Made by a program: the position numbers and the translations under genes
Shown here: positions 47,371 through 58,116 of the stretch, piece by piece
Layout of the letters: every line of letters begins with the position of its first letter
How positions within the stretch are numbered: position 1 is the stretch's first letter
The notes under the pieces: generated by a model
Seen by the model: only the letters and a program-made list of their open reading frames with translations
Told to the model about the DNA's origin: nothing
Databases searched by the model: none
From: Nephrocerus scutellatus
Taxonomy: Eukaryota; Arthropoda; Insecta; Diptera; Pipunculidae
DNA: 64,000 nucleotides
Reading direction: 5' to 3'
Assembly (NCBI GenBank): GCA_947095585.1
Contig: OX352765.1
Location: 88,434,965 to 88,498,964, forward strand

Positions 47371-48229
47371 GTCGAGATTTTATTTCCTCCTCATTATCGA
47401 TTTATTAAAAAAATAAATAGGAGGATTATTCATGTGATGAATTACAGTCATTAAGAATGATTTCTGGGAATCTTTATTTATAAATGGAAATGTTGGTTTT
47501 ATGTAACTGTATAAGTTACATAATACCTTCACATTCACCGGCCAACTGATACTAATAACGACAATCACAGCGTGGCAGAATGTATAGGCCTGGCAGACCG
47601 GTGGTCGACATCATTATCTGGATTTGAAAAAAGATACACCAGTAAATCACATTAAAGTTAAAGGAAATGTCTTTTACAATTCATTAATTTGCCATTGATA
47701 AATGTCTGTAATAATTTCGCAGCTCACATAACACAATAAGGGATAATGTCAAGATGGCAACATGAATAACTAGGCACAGGGATTCTAATAATCCTATCGA
47801 CTTACTTTCAATTTAGGTTACTGTCAATCCTCTTCAAATGTGAAAAAGTAAATTGCTAGTATATAATAAACACACGCATTATACTTTTATATATATATCT
47901 AAGTACATGCATATACGTTGATTAGATAAAAGACTTCCCTCTATAAGTTCTCGTGTGCTCAAGGTGACCTGAATATTACGCAGCTCCACCATCTTTCTTG
48001 ATAGCAGTACAGTTTACCTTTACCACAAGGAGCTATCGATAATTGAATTATTCGGACGAGTTTTTCGAAAGCAGACTGAAGGTTTCCAAGGAGCACATTT
48101 TTGTCTAATGGGCAAAAAAGATTCTACCTGAGTTCTACTCTGAGTCTTTACCTATAATATTAATTAAATCTTTCTGATAGCTCTCTGGGTCTCTCTTCAA
48201 CATACATATGTAATTTAGTAGTATTTATA
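47371..48229. other. Gene-free stretch
   Basis: Nothing recognised, apart from a TATATATAT run at 47889-47898. Confidence 0.4.
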
Positions 48230-48500
48230 CTTTAATATTTACATATAATTTAGGAGGAGGAGTAATATTCCATAATTAGATCTATCATCACATAATTCAA
48301 TATCAGAACATACAGAGTTAAAAAGGGTAATACATTTAGTCAATGGTTCATTGAGACCATACTTGTAAAAATACCTAGTGTTGAATAAAAATTTCCTTGT
48401 TCGAATTATTCTTTCTGGTGCATATAATTTCAAATTATTAAGTAATTCGGCTATATAGTACGATAACAAAAGACTTGATGAATAAACAGTATACAATAAA
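48230..48500 (-). pseudogene. Jockey-type C-terminal fragment
   Basis: The minus-strand frame 48496-48239 contains LKLYAPERIIRTRKFLFNTR and YGLNEPLTKCITLFNSVCSD. This resembles the extreme C-terminus of jockey-clade ORF2 ('R..R.+..F..P.....+G.NEPI.R....FN'). It abuts the piggyBac-like remnant at 48518. Confidence 0.55.
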
Positions 48501-48517
48501 TATATCGCCTTTCTAAC

Positions 48518-49760
48518 CTAATTAGTGCACCCCTTGTAAGGGGGCATAGCGTCGAGATTCCATTTCATTCGTTTTATAACAAATCTCGTAAAAGACTTTT
48601 GTATTTTTATCATAGCAATTGGAGACGTGAAGGTATTCAAAACCGCCTTATTCAACATCCCGTAACATACACACTGCGGCCAACGACTTGTATTATGACT
48701 ACAATTTAAGTGACCACACATTTGGTCATATGTGTCGACAACACCTTTTGTTGAATTGTACTGTTATATATGGTTTTTTTGATACTGTATCAATAGCTGA
48801 TTCATCGTGCACGGTCGAAAGAAGAAGAACGGTTTTTTTAGCTTTAGGTTTGAAGCTGACAAGGGTAAGCTTATCATGAAAGCCAAACATAGACGTTCCA
48901 ATCAAACGTGATGTAGTGTGTTCGAACTCTTCAGGGATTTATTTTTCGTTGCTCCTGATTGTCCTAAGAAGGGTTAACTTGAATGGCTCAGCTAGTAACT
49001 GTTCAGCTAAAGGCACTAATGTAAACCAATTATTTGTTGTAAGATTTCGGCTGCTCCCATGTATTGTTTTTGTTTTTTGTAAGACATCACTCTCTAAATG
49101 CAAGAAGTTGTTCGTCTATCGTGACATAGGAACCTGGATTGTATAGTTCACGACATTGTTGGATAAATGTTTCCCATATACTTCGGATTGGAGCAAAACG
49201 GTCCTCCTTTTTTTTGTCCTCTCGGCTGCTACGATCATCAAAACGAGGACATCGTATGAGAAAATCAAAGCGTTTATGACTCATTGTAGCAATATACTTA
49301 GATCCGCAAAGTGAAGAACCAAAAAGTTCCTTACTTGCCAGAACTAGAAGTGGACACATTGAAGGTATGTTCTTTATATTTTCCTGATTTGACCTCAATA
49401 TCTTCATTAGTACGAAAAAGTATTTCGCTGATCATATCTGGCGTAAAAAAAAATTCAAAACACTCCAATGGTTTAATGACATTCCTGCCGTATTGTTTTG
49501 GTCTGGCATAACGTGAATAGTATTCCTTGCAGCCGTCCTGCGTGAACTTTGCCGAGATGAAGCTGTTGCGATGACCAAATATAGTTGTTAATACCTCGAG
49601 TAATGTGTGTCGATGGCGAAATGATGAGATGTTCACATTCGGCATTCGATGAATTTGATGCTCTTATAACGCATAAAAGTTGAAATTGATGGCATGTTAG
49701 CTATATAAGCCAACTCATCGTCAGAATCAGCTATATACGTGCGGTCAGCCAAACTATCCG
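48518..49760 (-). pseudogene. piggyBac-like transposase remnant, second lineage
   Basis: Minus strand, in fragments. GRNVIKPLECFEFFFTPDMI lies near 49500 (cf. the 'DPLLCFNLFITDVI' segment of the intact element). The stretch KYIATMSHKRFDFLIRCPRF...APIRSIWETFIQQC...YNPGSYVTIDEQLLAF spans 49300-49090, including the first catalytic Asp. A jump follows to an N-N-W-F-T-type second motif in which the catalytic Asp is not preserved (49045), leaving about 70 codons missing. A degraded GVVDTYDQMC equivalent lies near 48755, then SRWPQCVCYGMLNKAVLNTF at 48690-48640. It is far more divergent than a recent copy of the 35-kb element and has many stops. Confidence 0.8.
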
Positions 49761-51475
49761 AATTGAAATCTTGGATTACCAAATTATCCTGATTTTCATT
49801 CTCATCCTTGTAAATTGAAACTATTCCTTAACTCTTCCCTGCAACAAAGTAGATATTTCAACTCTTCCATATTTCACTTAACTTTCTGAACTTCAATTCA
49901 ATAAGACATCCAGTAAGTAGGAGTAGAATATTACATTGTAAAGAAAACTCTTTAATCCCTTGTCTGATTTAGATGTGTGTGTATACGCGTACTTATTTAC
50001 AGAATCTATTGCCGTCTTTTCACTTTTATAATCAGTTTATACACACACCTATACAAATATACACACAAACGTAAACACAAAAGAATCTTTTATATTATAT
50101 TAAGCCAAAGTCCTTTCCGATTTTGTCATCTCGACCGTGGCGCCGTTTTCATTCATATTCATCAGTTAGTTTCATTCATCTTGCACAAGCCCTTGCTTCT
50201 TCGGACAAATCGTCTTTGCAATAAAAGCAAATTAACTCCTAACATCGTCGGCGACGTTCGACTGACTTTTTACTAAATGCAATGAATGGAATGACATAGA
50301 TCTCTTGAAATTGAGAAGTTTTCCCTTTTCCAACCATATGGAAGTGAGATAAAAGTCCATGAAAAGAAAGTACATTTAAGTATTTAAGTCATTTTTTGAT
50401 TTAAAAAAAATAGAACCGTTATGTACGAGTATGTACTTTCTTTCTTTATAAGAAAATTGTAAGAATTGAAGTTTTAATAACAATTTGCGGTGTTACCACT
50501 ATTTTCGTATTCCACGATAACCTAAAAATTATTCAGCTGAAAATGAGTCTATTGATGAACTGATCATGAATGGAAAAATAATAAAAGCTTTCCTCGCCTA
50601 AACATATCGATTAGTTGAAGTTTTTCTATTTCTTTTGTGGCTTTTGGTTGTTTTTTTATTCATCTGCTTACTTACCAACACCCTGCCATACATTCTTTTC
50701 AGCATCCTCTTGCCATTGTTTTGTTTATCTGTCGCACAAATGGTCGATTGTTGTGGAAATATCGATTTTCTAGCATTGAATGCTCCCGGTGTCCTTGTGT
50801 TCCTTATCTAAGAAACACCACGATGAGCGCACGCACGAGATTTCGCTTCGATTTTATGTAGTTCTTTATGTCGAAATCAGGGCACAGCAGCAGTAAGGGC
50901 TTGGTGGTGCAAAAAAAAAGCAGTAAGCATCACATTATCAGGAGGGAATATTTTTTGTCAGAGGGTGTTGTCACTGTTGTGCTGAATGAACAATAATTTT
51001 GTTATCGTCGCAAGAGTAGGCAAACCTTAGTATGCGTCCTGCTTACAAAAATGTGTAGAATGTCCTTTTGCTCCTTCTCGCATTTTGTAGATTCATCCTA
51101 AAAGTTTGACACACAATTTTCGAGAACAAAATTTACCGATTGAGTCGTTGTTTCGTTGGGTGGATGTTGGATGTCTTATATGAAGAGCAATTTGTTGTTG
51201 TTGTTGTTGTTGCTGTTATTATCATTTTTACGGCAGCGCGAGTCTTCCATTGAGGAAACGAAACATTTTTGAACACAAACGATATCATTATTAGAAGATT
51301 GGATAGAAGGGCGTTTCGGACGGAAGCAATCAAAACTTTGCAAAGTTCGCCTAATGATGTTATATTAATTTGTGTAAAAAACACGATTTTGAAGGCGATA
51401 GGCGAGGATGATACATTCTGTTATATTAAATCGAAAGTAGTAGAAGTAGAAGAAGTAATAATAGTAGAATAGTAT
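49761..51475. other. Gene-free stretch with GTT microsatellite
   Basis: Intronic-type DNA. GTT repeat at 51191-51213 and a GTAGAAGTAGAAG run at 51440-51470. Frames at 49977-50276 and 50637-50861 show no domain. Confidence 0.45.
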
Positions 51476-51834
51476 CTTAATATATAAAAATGGTCGTTCC
51501 GGGTAGGTACGTCACTCTAAAACTCGAGAACCCATGGACCGTTTAACACCAAAACTTGGATAATATGCTAGTTTGGTATGCAGGAAGGTTTCTCTTTACT
51601 TTAAATCCCGATATATGGAACTTTAGTCGTGATATTTAAATTTTTCGTATTTATGGTACGATTTGGCTTCAATAAAAATAAGTTTGACCCGCTAAGTGTC
51701 CATATTTTATTTTGTTATCAGAATGGACGATTGTTGGCTATGATTTTTGAAATGTTTATAATTTTTTTGAATTCTGTATTCCGGCTTTTGTATTTATTGG
51801 TCGATTTTGTTGTTGACATTTTTTTTGAGTTGGG

Positions 51835-52160
51835 AGTGGTGTGTTGATGACGGGGGATGTTTATGATTGTTGTGGAGAGGGTCGGTGGGGGAGGAAACGG
51901 GCAACGGGGTAAGTCTTGGGAGCTACGAGTATTGATGGTGATGATTAGCGATGGCTGGTAATCGGTGTGGGGGTTGGTCGAAGGGGACTGAATCGTTATG
52001 GCGGAGAGGTCACTGGGGAGTGGGTCAGTGGATAGAAATATGTGGGAGGCTATGGATATGTATCTGAGTGATGGAGTGATGGCATTGTGATTTAGGAGTA
52101 GGGGAGGAGTGGTGATGATGGGGGCCGATGGGGGCAATGGGTGCAATGAGGCTATGGGTG
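51835..52160. repeat. G-rich, C-poor low-complexity tract with a G-quadruplex motif
   Basis: The plus strand is strongly G-biased with few C's. A canonical quadruplex pattern lies at 51879-51909: four runs of at least three G's separated by loops of 5, 7 and 4 bases. Repeated GATGG/GTGATGG phrases fill the rest. The 142-codon Pro/Ser/Thr-rich open frame on the minus strand (52146-51718) follows from this bias and is not called a gene. Confidence 0.7.
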
Positions 52161-52440
52161 GTTAATGAAGCCACGAGCAATGCAGGGCACTTCGGCAGGT
52201 TTCATTATAAAGGATACAAAAATAAATGTTTTTAAATTTTTACGGACTTTGGGTTAATTTAATCCAATTATCAATATAATTAACTAGGTCACAAACCAAA
52301 TCTGACTGATTGTCATTCAGTATATTGTCACCCAAATACAAAACTGTGGCAAAAATTCATATTGAGATTCCTCTTTATAACAATACGTGCAAGTGCTATT
52401 AATGAATAAATTTAAATAATTTCAAAAGATTGGTTGATTG

Positions 52441-52740
52441 AAGAGGGTTGTTTGACAAGTCAGTGACTTTTTGAATAAAATAAATAAAAAGTTTTATTTC
52501 TTAACATAGTTTTTGGATTTTTGCCATGGTGCCTACACACAGTGTACACTCGTGCATTGTCTTGATGGAACAGCACTTTTTCCTTGGTCAAATGCAGTCG
52601 TTTCACTTTCACTTTTCCATTTTCGTTAAAATTGACGAGCTTTTCTGCTCTCAATGCCTGTTAAACATAAAATAAATGACGCAGCTTGTTCAAAATTTGA
52701 CAGAAGTGAATGCCTGTCCATACAGCACACCCTCCGTACA
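52441..52740 (-). mobile_element. Mariner (DD34D-type), short deleted copy
   Basis: Minus-strand frame 52654-52460 joins an N-terminal scrap (MRAEKLVNFNENGKVKVKRL) to KEKVLFHQDNARVYT, the second-Asp motif (about 52580-52540). The left terminus AGTCAGTGACTTTTTGAATA (52460-52479) matches in inverse form the 3' end of the copy at 32.2 kb. The third-Asp region is absent. Length is about 300 bp, a miniature derivative. Confidence 0.75.
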
Positions 52741-53189
52741 CTTATGAACTTAAGCGAATGACGCGCAGAGTCCAAGACTTGATTAGTTCCCATATGTGCA
52801 GCTTACCTGTCTGCCATAAGAGTAGTTTCCTGTCACATAAAGTTCCTTTCCAGTTTAAAGTGAGAACATAATTATACCTGGAATATGCTCGGCTACTGTA
52901 ATCGAGAAGAGACCTATAGCTGCACACTCCGCCGTTCAATGGTGGGTGACGACAGTCGACAGAGGAAAAAGATCAGTGTATCCATATATATATTTATCTA
53001 TATATATGTCTACAACAATGAAATGTACAATGGAGAAAACCACATGAAAATCTGATCGAAATAAAAAACCACAACCTGAGTTGAGTCGATCGGTCGGTCA
53101 ATTGCTGCCTGTAGGCTGCTGCAGAAGCCTATCAAGCCATAAAATTCAATTTCGCATTCTAACTGCTGCGTTTTTCCTTTAATTCCTTT

Positions 53190-53224
53190 TTATTCTTCTT
53201 CTTCTTCTTCTTCTTCTTCTTCTT
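53190..53224. repeat. CTT microsatellite
   Basis: About ten CTT units at 53193-53222. On the minus strand they would encode poly-Lys within a 116-codon open frame that I do not accept as a gene. Confidence 0.9.
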
Positions 53225-53530
53225 TGTTTTGAAAATTTGTGCAATTTTCACGCTATGCTCGAATTTTCCCCTCGGACATCTATGAGTTGCATGAGCTAGC
53301 AGCTGCTCCACTACCACTCTTAGTAAACCTATCCATGAGCGAATGCTTAAGAGTATTTGGTTAATGGTCCATGGACTCCTCCGAGGCGATGGCAGTAAAA
53401 TACCATGAAACTGGTACTGTTCGGAAGAACACTGAGTGCGGTAATTTATTTTTCTGGTCGCGACGCTCAGAGCTGTGATGGCATAAGACATAGAAACCAG
53501 TAAGCACATATGAAGCCGAAGATTATTTCT

Positions 53531-53790
53531 ATCGGAGTAGAATTCTCTTCTGGCAAGAAGTCTTTCCTACTGAAGTAGAATTCTCCTCTCGCAAGAAGAT
53601 CTTTTCTACCGGCGTAGAATTCTCTTCTGGCAGGAAGATCTTTTCTACCGCAGTAGAATTCTCTTCTGGCAGGAAATCTTTCCTACTGAAGTAGAATTCT
53701 CCTCTCGCAGGAAGATCTTTTCTACCGGAGTAGAATTCTCTTCTTGCAGGAAGATCTTTTCAACCGGAGTAGGATTCTATTCTACCTTTT
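53531..53790. repeat. 38/39-bp minisatellite with 116-bp higher-order unit
   Basis: GTAGAATTCT recurs at 53537, 53575, 53614, 53653, 53691, 53730 and (as GTAGGATTCT) 53769. The spacing is 38, 39, 39, 38, 39, 39. Unit types repeat as a trio: CTTCTGGC..CCTACTGAA, CCTCTCGC..CTACCGG, CTTCTGGC..CTACCG. The true period is therefore 116 bp, present twice plus an end fragment. Units carry EcoRI-type (GAATTC) and BglII-type (AGATCT) palindromes. Confidence 0.93.
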
Positions 53791-53998
53791 TTGAGTTTTT
53801 TCCTCCGATATCACTGCCTTTTAATATTAATCCGGTGGGAATATTATTTGTACTGGCGATTTTTATACACACATGTTTTTATTGCGTATACCTATGGGAC
53901 TCGATCTCCTTACCTTCTGATTGTTAGGAGATTTAATCTATCGTGCTAACGTTGCACATTTCTGTAGTTTTTAGGGGTTCTAGTCAGGGATCCGCTAG

Positions 53999-55799
53999 TA
54001 TAACAAAGTATTTTATATTTGTTTCGATGAACTGGTACTAAATTTATACTTACATTGCTTATGATATTCTTATTCTAGTTGTATACGATATTATTATACA
54101 TGCAAGTATACTACAGTATTTGTGTTTATTATGCTAGACAAATTTCATTTTATTCTTATTACCGAAGAATAGTTTGAAATTTTTTTTATTAAAGATCTTA
54201 CAGTCCATTATTCAAACGCATAATTTCTTTCTTCCAACTAAGAAGATTGTCAATTATTTACTTTAAGAGTTGTAAAATTTCTTCTAAAACTGTTGTTTGA
54301 CATTCTTCATGCGGCTACTTGAAAATATTTATTTCAACTTATAGTTATTGTCCATCATCCTGCTCAGAATTCTGTGTTATATTGCAATTTTCAGTTGTTC
54401 CAAACTTGAAAATGAATAAAATCCTTGCATAAGCCGAGAAGCCTATTTGGCTCATTGTTTTTCGTTATCATAATTTCCAACAAAAAAGAAAAGAATAATT
54501 TACCTTCTCCTTCCTGTCTGTCTGTCTTTAGTTATTAAATCTATATATTTCAGAACATTGTAAAAATACTCGTATATACTGAAAGCGCAATGGACAATTT
54601 CATTGCGACAGGAAAGTCGCCCTCGATTGTCTTATTGAATGTCGGTGAGATGCCATCAGAGGGTAAGGTACTTATGTCCTTGCAGTTGTCAATTGTTTTG
54701 TTCTAGCTGTAATGGTTATAATAGAGGAAGATGAGACAAAAACCAGCTCTATCGCCGTCATCGTCGAAATCGTCAAATATACCCAGAAATACTGCTTGCT
54801 GACTACTGAGCGCTGAGTACCCGGATAGTACGAATGAGTACCGACGACCAATTCAGGCAAACAAGCAGTAAACAAAACGAATAACAGATACAACAACAAT
54901 AACAAAAATACCAAAAATTCTGTTGAAAACAAAATTTATTTTTGTTATCCATCGTCGTTGTCGTGTTGCTGTTCTTTCACCAACCCTCTAGCGCCACAAT
55001 CTTTCTTTGGCCAGGACATAATAACAAGACAATAATAGACAAACAACCGATGCTTCAAGTTTACATTAATAGCTTGTTGTTCGGATAGGCTAGGTATCTA
55101 TTGTTATATTGTGATTTGTGCTCCACAAGATGTCTTCAACTTTTGAAAACTTGACTTTTTTTTTGTTTTCAATAAAATTTCTGCAAAAAGTCAGACAGAG
55201 TCTTTAGTTTCTGCTGGGCAAAGTGTGTTGAAGCGAAATTTCCGAGGTTGTAAGAGTGTTTTTGCTTTTTAAATTTAAAGAAAAAGGAGGCTACTCTGTA
55301 ATTTTGAGATTTGTAAGGAAAATTGTATAAAGAGCCCCCCTGAGCCAAATGTCAGAGCCCTTTTAAATTAAGGCGGTTATAGTTTTGTTAAACATACGTG
55401 CAACATTTCAGGATGCTACTTTTTAAAAAATTCTACACGATTCATTAAAATGTATTTTTTTCTAAAACAAATTGTATGGTAATACCTTGACCAAGATGAC
55501 TGATCACTTCTAAAATGTCACAAGAACCTGCTCATTCTATAAAAAGTTTAAATCTGTTTGGATTAATGGTACGGGGAACGTATAAAGTACAAAAATTCAA
55601 ATATACAGATTATCACTTCTATTAATACAGTAAACTCTCGATTATTTGAACTGTTGATTGAATAGATTACTCCAATATGTATATCAACTTCAAAATTCCT
55701 GCAACGCAACTCGACTATATCAACTGATCATCTTATAAAAATGTATTACGAGTTCATAATAGTCAATGTTTCTGATTATTTAGTAAAGAAAAAATATAT
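53999..55799. other. Gene-free stretch
   Basis: AT-rich unique DNA. CAACAACAATAAC run near 54890-54905. No exon-like or element-like segment was recognised. Confidence 0.45.
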
Positions 55800-56125
55800 T
55801 GTTATCGTTGTAGACAGGTCTACGGTATAATAATACCGGCGCGACAGAACATGCGGTCCAAGGCCTGGCTTCTCGCAACCATTTTTGTTGAGCATGCATA
55901 TTTTTGCACACAAATGGAGGGACCTACAATTTAACGCCAGATCCGAACAGCGAATTGAGAAGCTTTCCGTGACAAGTTATTACTCTCGGACGTTTGTCAA
56001 ACTTTCGCGAGAGGTGGGACACCGTGAAAAATACTTTGGTGTTACTGGGACTCGAACCACGAACCCACTGCTTAGGAGTCATTGCTCCTATCCACTGAGC
56101 CACGGTGCCACACCCGCGGTATAAA
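55800..56125 (-). repeat. tRNA-derived SINE
   Basis: On the minus strand a tRNA-like head starts near 56115. It has an A-box-like TGGCTCAGTGGATAGGAG (56102-56085), an anticodon-arm-like GACTCCTAAGC and a perfect B-box GGTTCGAGTCCC (56058-56047). A tRNA-unrelated body continues to about 55800. The body is shared with 40008-40215 and the head with 63338-63480. RNA polymerase III internal promoter boxes plus dispersal indicate a SINE family. Confidence 0.75.
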
Positions 56126-56730
56126 TAACTGAAATTACCTTTTGTTCAGTAGGTTACCACTAAGTTGTTTAAGCAATGATTGGAATTAAGAGAGCACTAC
56201 TATTTAAAACAATATGAAATAACATGTAACAAAAGAAAGAAAAGAAGTTCCACAGGGTTCTCCACTGGGGGCCATTCCTATTTAAATTTCTATTAAATGC
56301 GTCATTACTATAACTTAAACCATTAAGATTGTTTTGGTCAGAAGCTTTCTTTATTGGATTACATTGCGGAGATCCTAGCCGTTTTGCCGTTTCTTCAATT
56401 CAAAATGCCGGGTCGTAAATAGCATTGCTTGTACTCTTTGTTCCTACGATTAGTTCGCAGTTTCTTTAGATTTTTTTAAAGTGAATTAATCCCATTGGTC
56501 GAATCAGTGTGGTGAATTACTATGCCAGGCTATGGCGTGATATCGGCTGACAAAATGGCACTGGGGAACTCTTTTGTATGGTCTTCCTTTGCTGCTCGTT
56601 GTGTTGTTGCACCACAGGGTGCACTCAAAATTTAAAAAAATTATCGCTTCTAATACAGATTAATCTTCAGGAAAAAAATTTTATTGCATTCGTTTTGTGA
56701 GGATAAAATTCGATCCTTAATGAAAAATTG
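56126..56730. other. Mostly gene-free; possible RT scrap at 56246-56300
   Basis: 56253-56282 translates as EVPQGSPLGA, the jockey RT 'VPQGSxLGP' motif, followed one frame away by FKFLLNAS. It is too short for more than a suggestion. The remainder is unassigned. Confidence 0.3.
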
Positions 56731-56884
56731 AATGCTGCTCGTTGGTAAACGCATAACTTGAGAACGGCTGGACCGATTTGGCTCATTTTTATTTTAAAAT
56801 GTTCGCCATAGTCTGGCTAATGTTTATATGGTATGAACTCGTGACCATAACTAACGATTCAAACAATGGATTTGCGTTTTGTTC

Positions 56885-57090
56885 GACCCAAAAAAAAACC
56901 TTCAAAATATTCCAAAAGATCATCAAAAGACCCCCAAAATTCCCCTAAAACCAAAATAATCTCAAAATACCCCCAAAATACCTTCAAAGTACTCCAAGAG
57001 ACCTCCATCTAAAAATCTAAAAATACCGCCAAAATACCCTCAAAAGACCCCCACAAGACCCTCAGAGGACTCTCAGAAGACCATACTGAA
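56885..57090. repeat. Degenerate 10-11 bp repeat (CCCAAAATAC)
   Basis: About 18 loosely conserved units such as CCCCCAAAATACC, CTCAAAAGAC and CCCACAAGACC in one orientation. Confidence 0.75.
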
Positions 57091-57139
57091 TTTCATACAA
57101 ATCGGATGAATATAAATATATAAATGAATATCTGTTGGT

Positions 57140-57290
57140 TTGTAGTCCGATACTAAAATTCAAAAACTAGAAAGCCGATTGAGCTGCAACTTTTAGAATG
57201 TGCGTCTTAACAAAATCTCGGTAAACTATGGTACTATGTGTACTAGTACGAATACGATCCGCACACACAAAAAAAAATAGAAATAATCGC
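57140..57290. repeat. Dispersed repeat, inverse partner of 13230-13345
   Basis: AAAACTAGAAAGCCGATTGAGC to AACAAAATCTCGGTAAACTA, in two adjacent blocks, reads as the reverse complement of the 13-kb copy with about 85% identity by eye. Confidence 0.7.
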
Positions 57291-57319
57291 GCAACACCTT
57301 ACCACTATTTTTATTTGGT

Positions 57320-57760
57320 GCTCAGATTTTTTGAGCCCGGTAGATGGTGCTTGAGTTGAGATGTCATCCCGCCTAAACAACTAGACACCATATAATCGTT
57401 TGATACTTCGATAAGTCTATCTTTTTTTTTGATCCGGTAGGTAGCGCTGGAGTAGAGATATTTATGAAATGTGGTTTGGCGTTTGGTCTGTTGGTGCATA
57501 TTTTTGTTGCCTCAGCACGACTAAATCACTGGGCGTGTTGAAGCCATATTCATATCATCTGTTCGATTACTGCTCCTTAAGATTCATCGTTTTTTAAGCC
57601 CGGTAGATGGCGCGGGATTCGAGATATTTTTGAAAATATGTGTTGTGAATATATATGTAACCTCATCGCCTTTTAGCGTTATTCACAACATATGTTCGAT
57701 TATTGATAAGTTTATATTTTTGCGCGGTAGGGTGTGCTTCAGTGGAGATATTGGAGCACA
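57320..57760. repeat. Four decayed CGGTAG(A/G)T units
   Basis: A T-run followed by CCGGTAG(A/G)T(G/A)G(T/C)GC...GAG(T/A)(T/A)GAGAT occurs at about 57330, 57432, 57598 and 57722. TTCGAT(T/A)..GATAAG(T/A)(C/T)T phrases lie between. Spacing is irregular, 100-165 bases. Confidence 0.6.
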
Positions 57761-58116
57761 TATGTTTAAGATCATCATGGCTAAGTGGAGCGCACCGGGG
57801 TAAAGCTAAAATGAATGTGAAGTTGTTATTTAAAGGAACTCCCATTTACCAACCGATTTTTATGAAATATTCAATTATTGTCAGGTGGAGGAAGTTTATA
57901 AAGTATAGACTATTGTAAACCCTTTTTACCATTCTCCCTCCTAGGAGGTGAAGAAATATAAAATGTAAACATCATTTTAAAAAAAATTTATGAATTATTC
58001 CATGCATATTATTGGCAGGTGGGTGGAAAAGTTTTATGCAATAGTACACCCTTCCCATGGAAATAAGGGCAAGGCGGAGATTTATGTGTGCGGCTGACGA
58101 AGTGCCCGGGTAGTTT

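Larger units (their letters stand above)
51478..53998 (+). mobile_element. Helitron-like non-autonomous element (candidate)
   Basis: The left end reads AATATATAAAAATGGTCGTT, then a CTAAAACTCGAGAAC-CCATGGACCG phrase. From memory, the same wording marks the 5' end of insect Helitrons ('...AAAACTCGAGAACGGCTGGACCGATTT'). The right end GATCCGCTAGT at 53988-53998 has the Helitron 3' CTAGT signature, followed by an A/T host junction. Between them are a G-rich tract, a nested mariner and a minisatellite close to the 3' end. Non-autonomous Helitrons commonly carry such arrays. No Rep/helicase is present. The pairing of the two ends is an inference. Confidence 0.4.
56735..58116 (+). mobile_element. Helitron-like non-autonomous element (second candidate)
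   Basis: Near the left end GCATAACTTGAGAACGGCTG followed by GACCGATTTGGCTCATTTTT (56751-56790) is the phrase found at insect Helitron 5' ends. The right end GACGAAGTGCCCGGGTAGT (58098-58116) resembles the 'CGAAGTGCACCGGG..CTAGT' 3' terminus, although the terminal CTAGT reads GTAGT. The interior holds the CCCAAAATAC repeat and the CGGTAG repeats listed below. No protein-coding capacity was seen. Confidence 0.45.

Noticed and set aside
51718..52146. 142-codon Pro/Ser/Thr-rich frame on the minus strand
   Set aside because: It mirrors a G-rich, stop-poor tract; no domain or signal is visible.
53159..53509. 116-codon frame with a poly-Lys end
   Set aside because: It runs into a CTT microsatellite and has no recognised family.
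54655..54670. GAGGGTAAGGTAC resembling a splice donor after an open stretch
   Set aside because: No acceptor or conserved reading frame precedes it; donor-like strings are common by chance.
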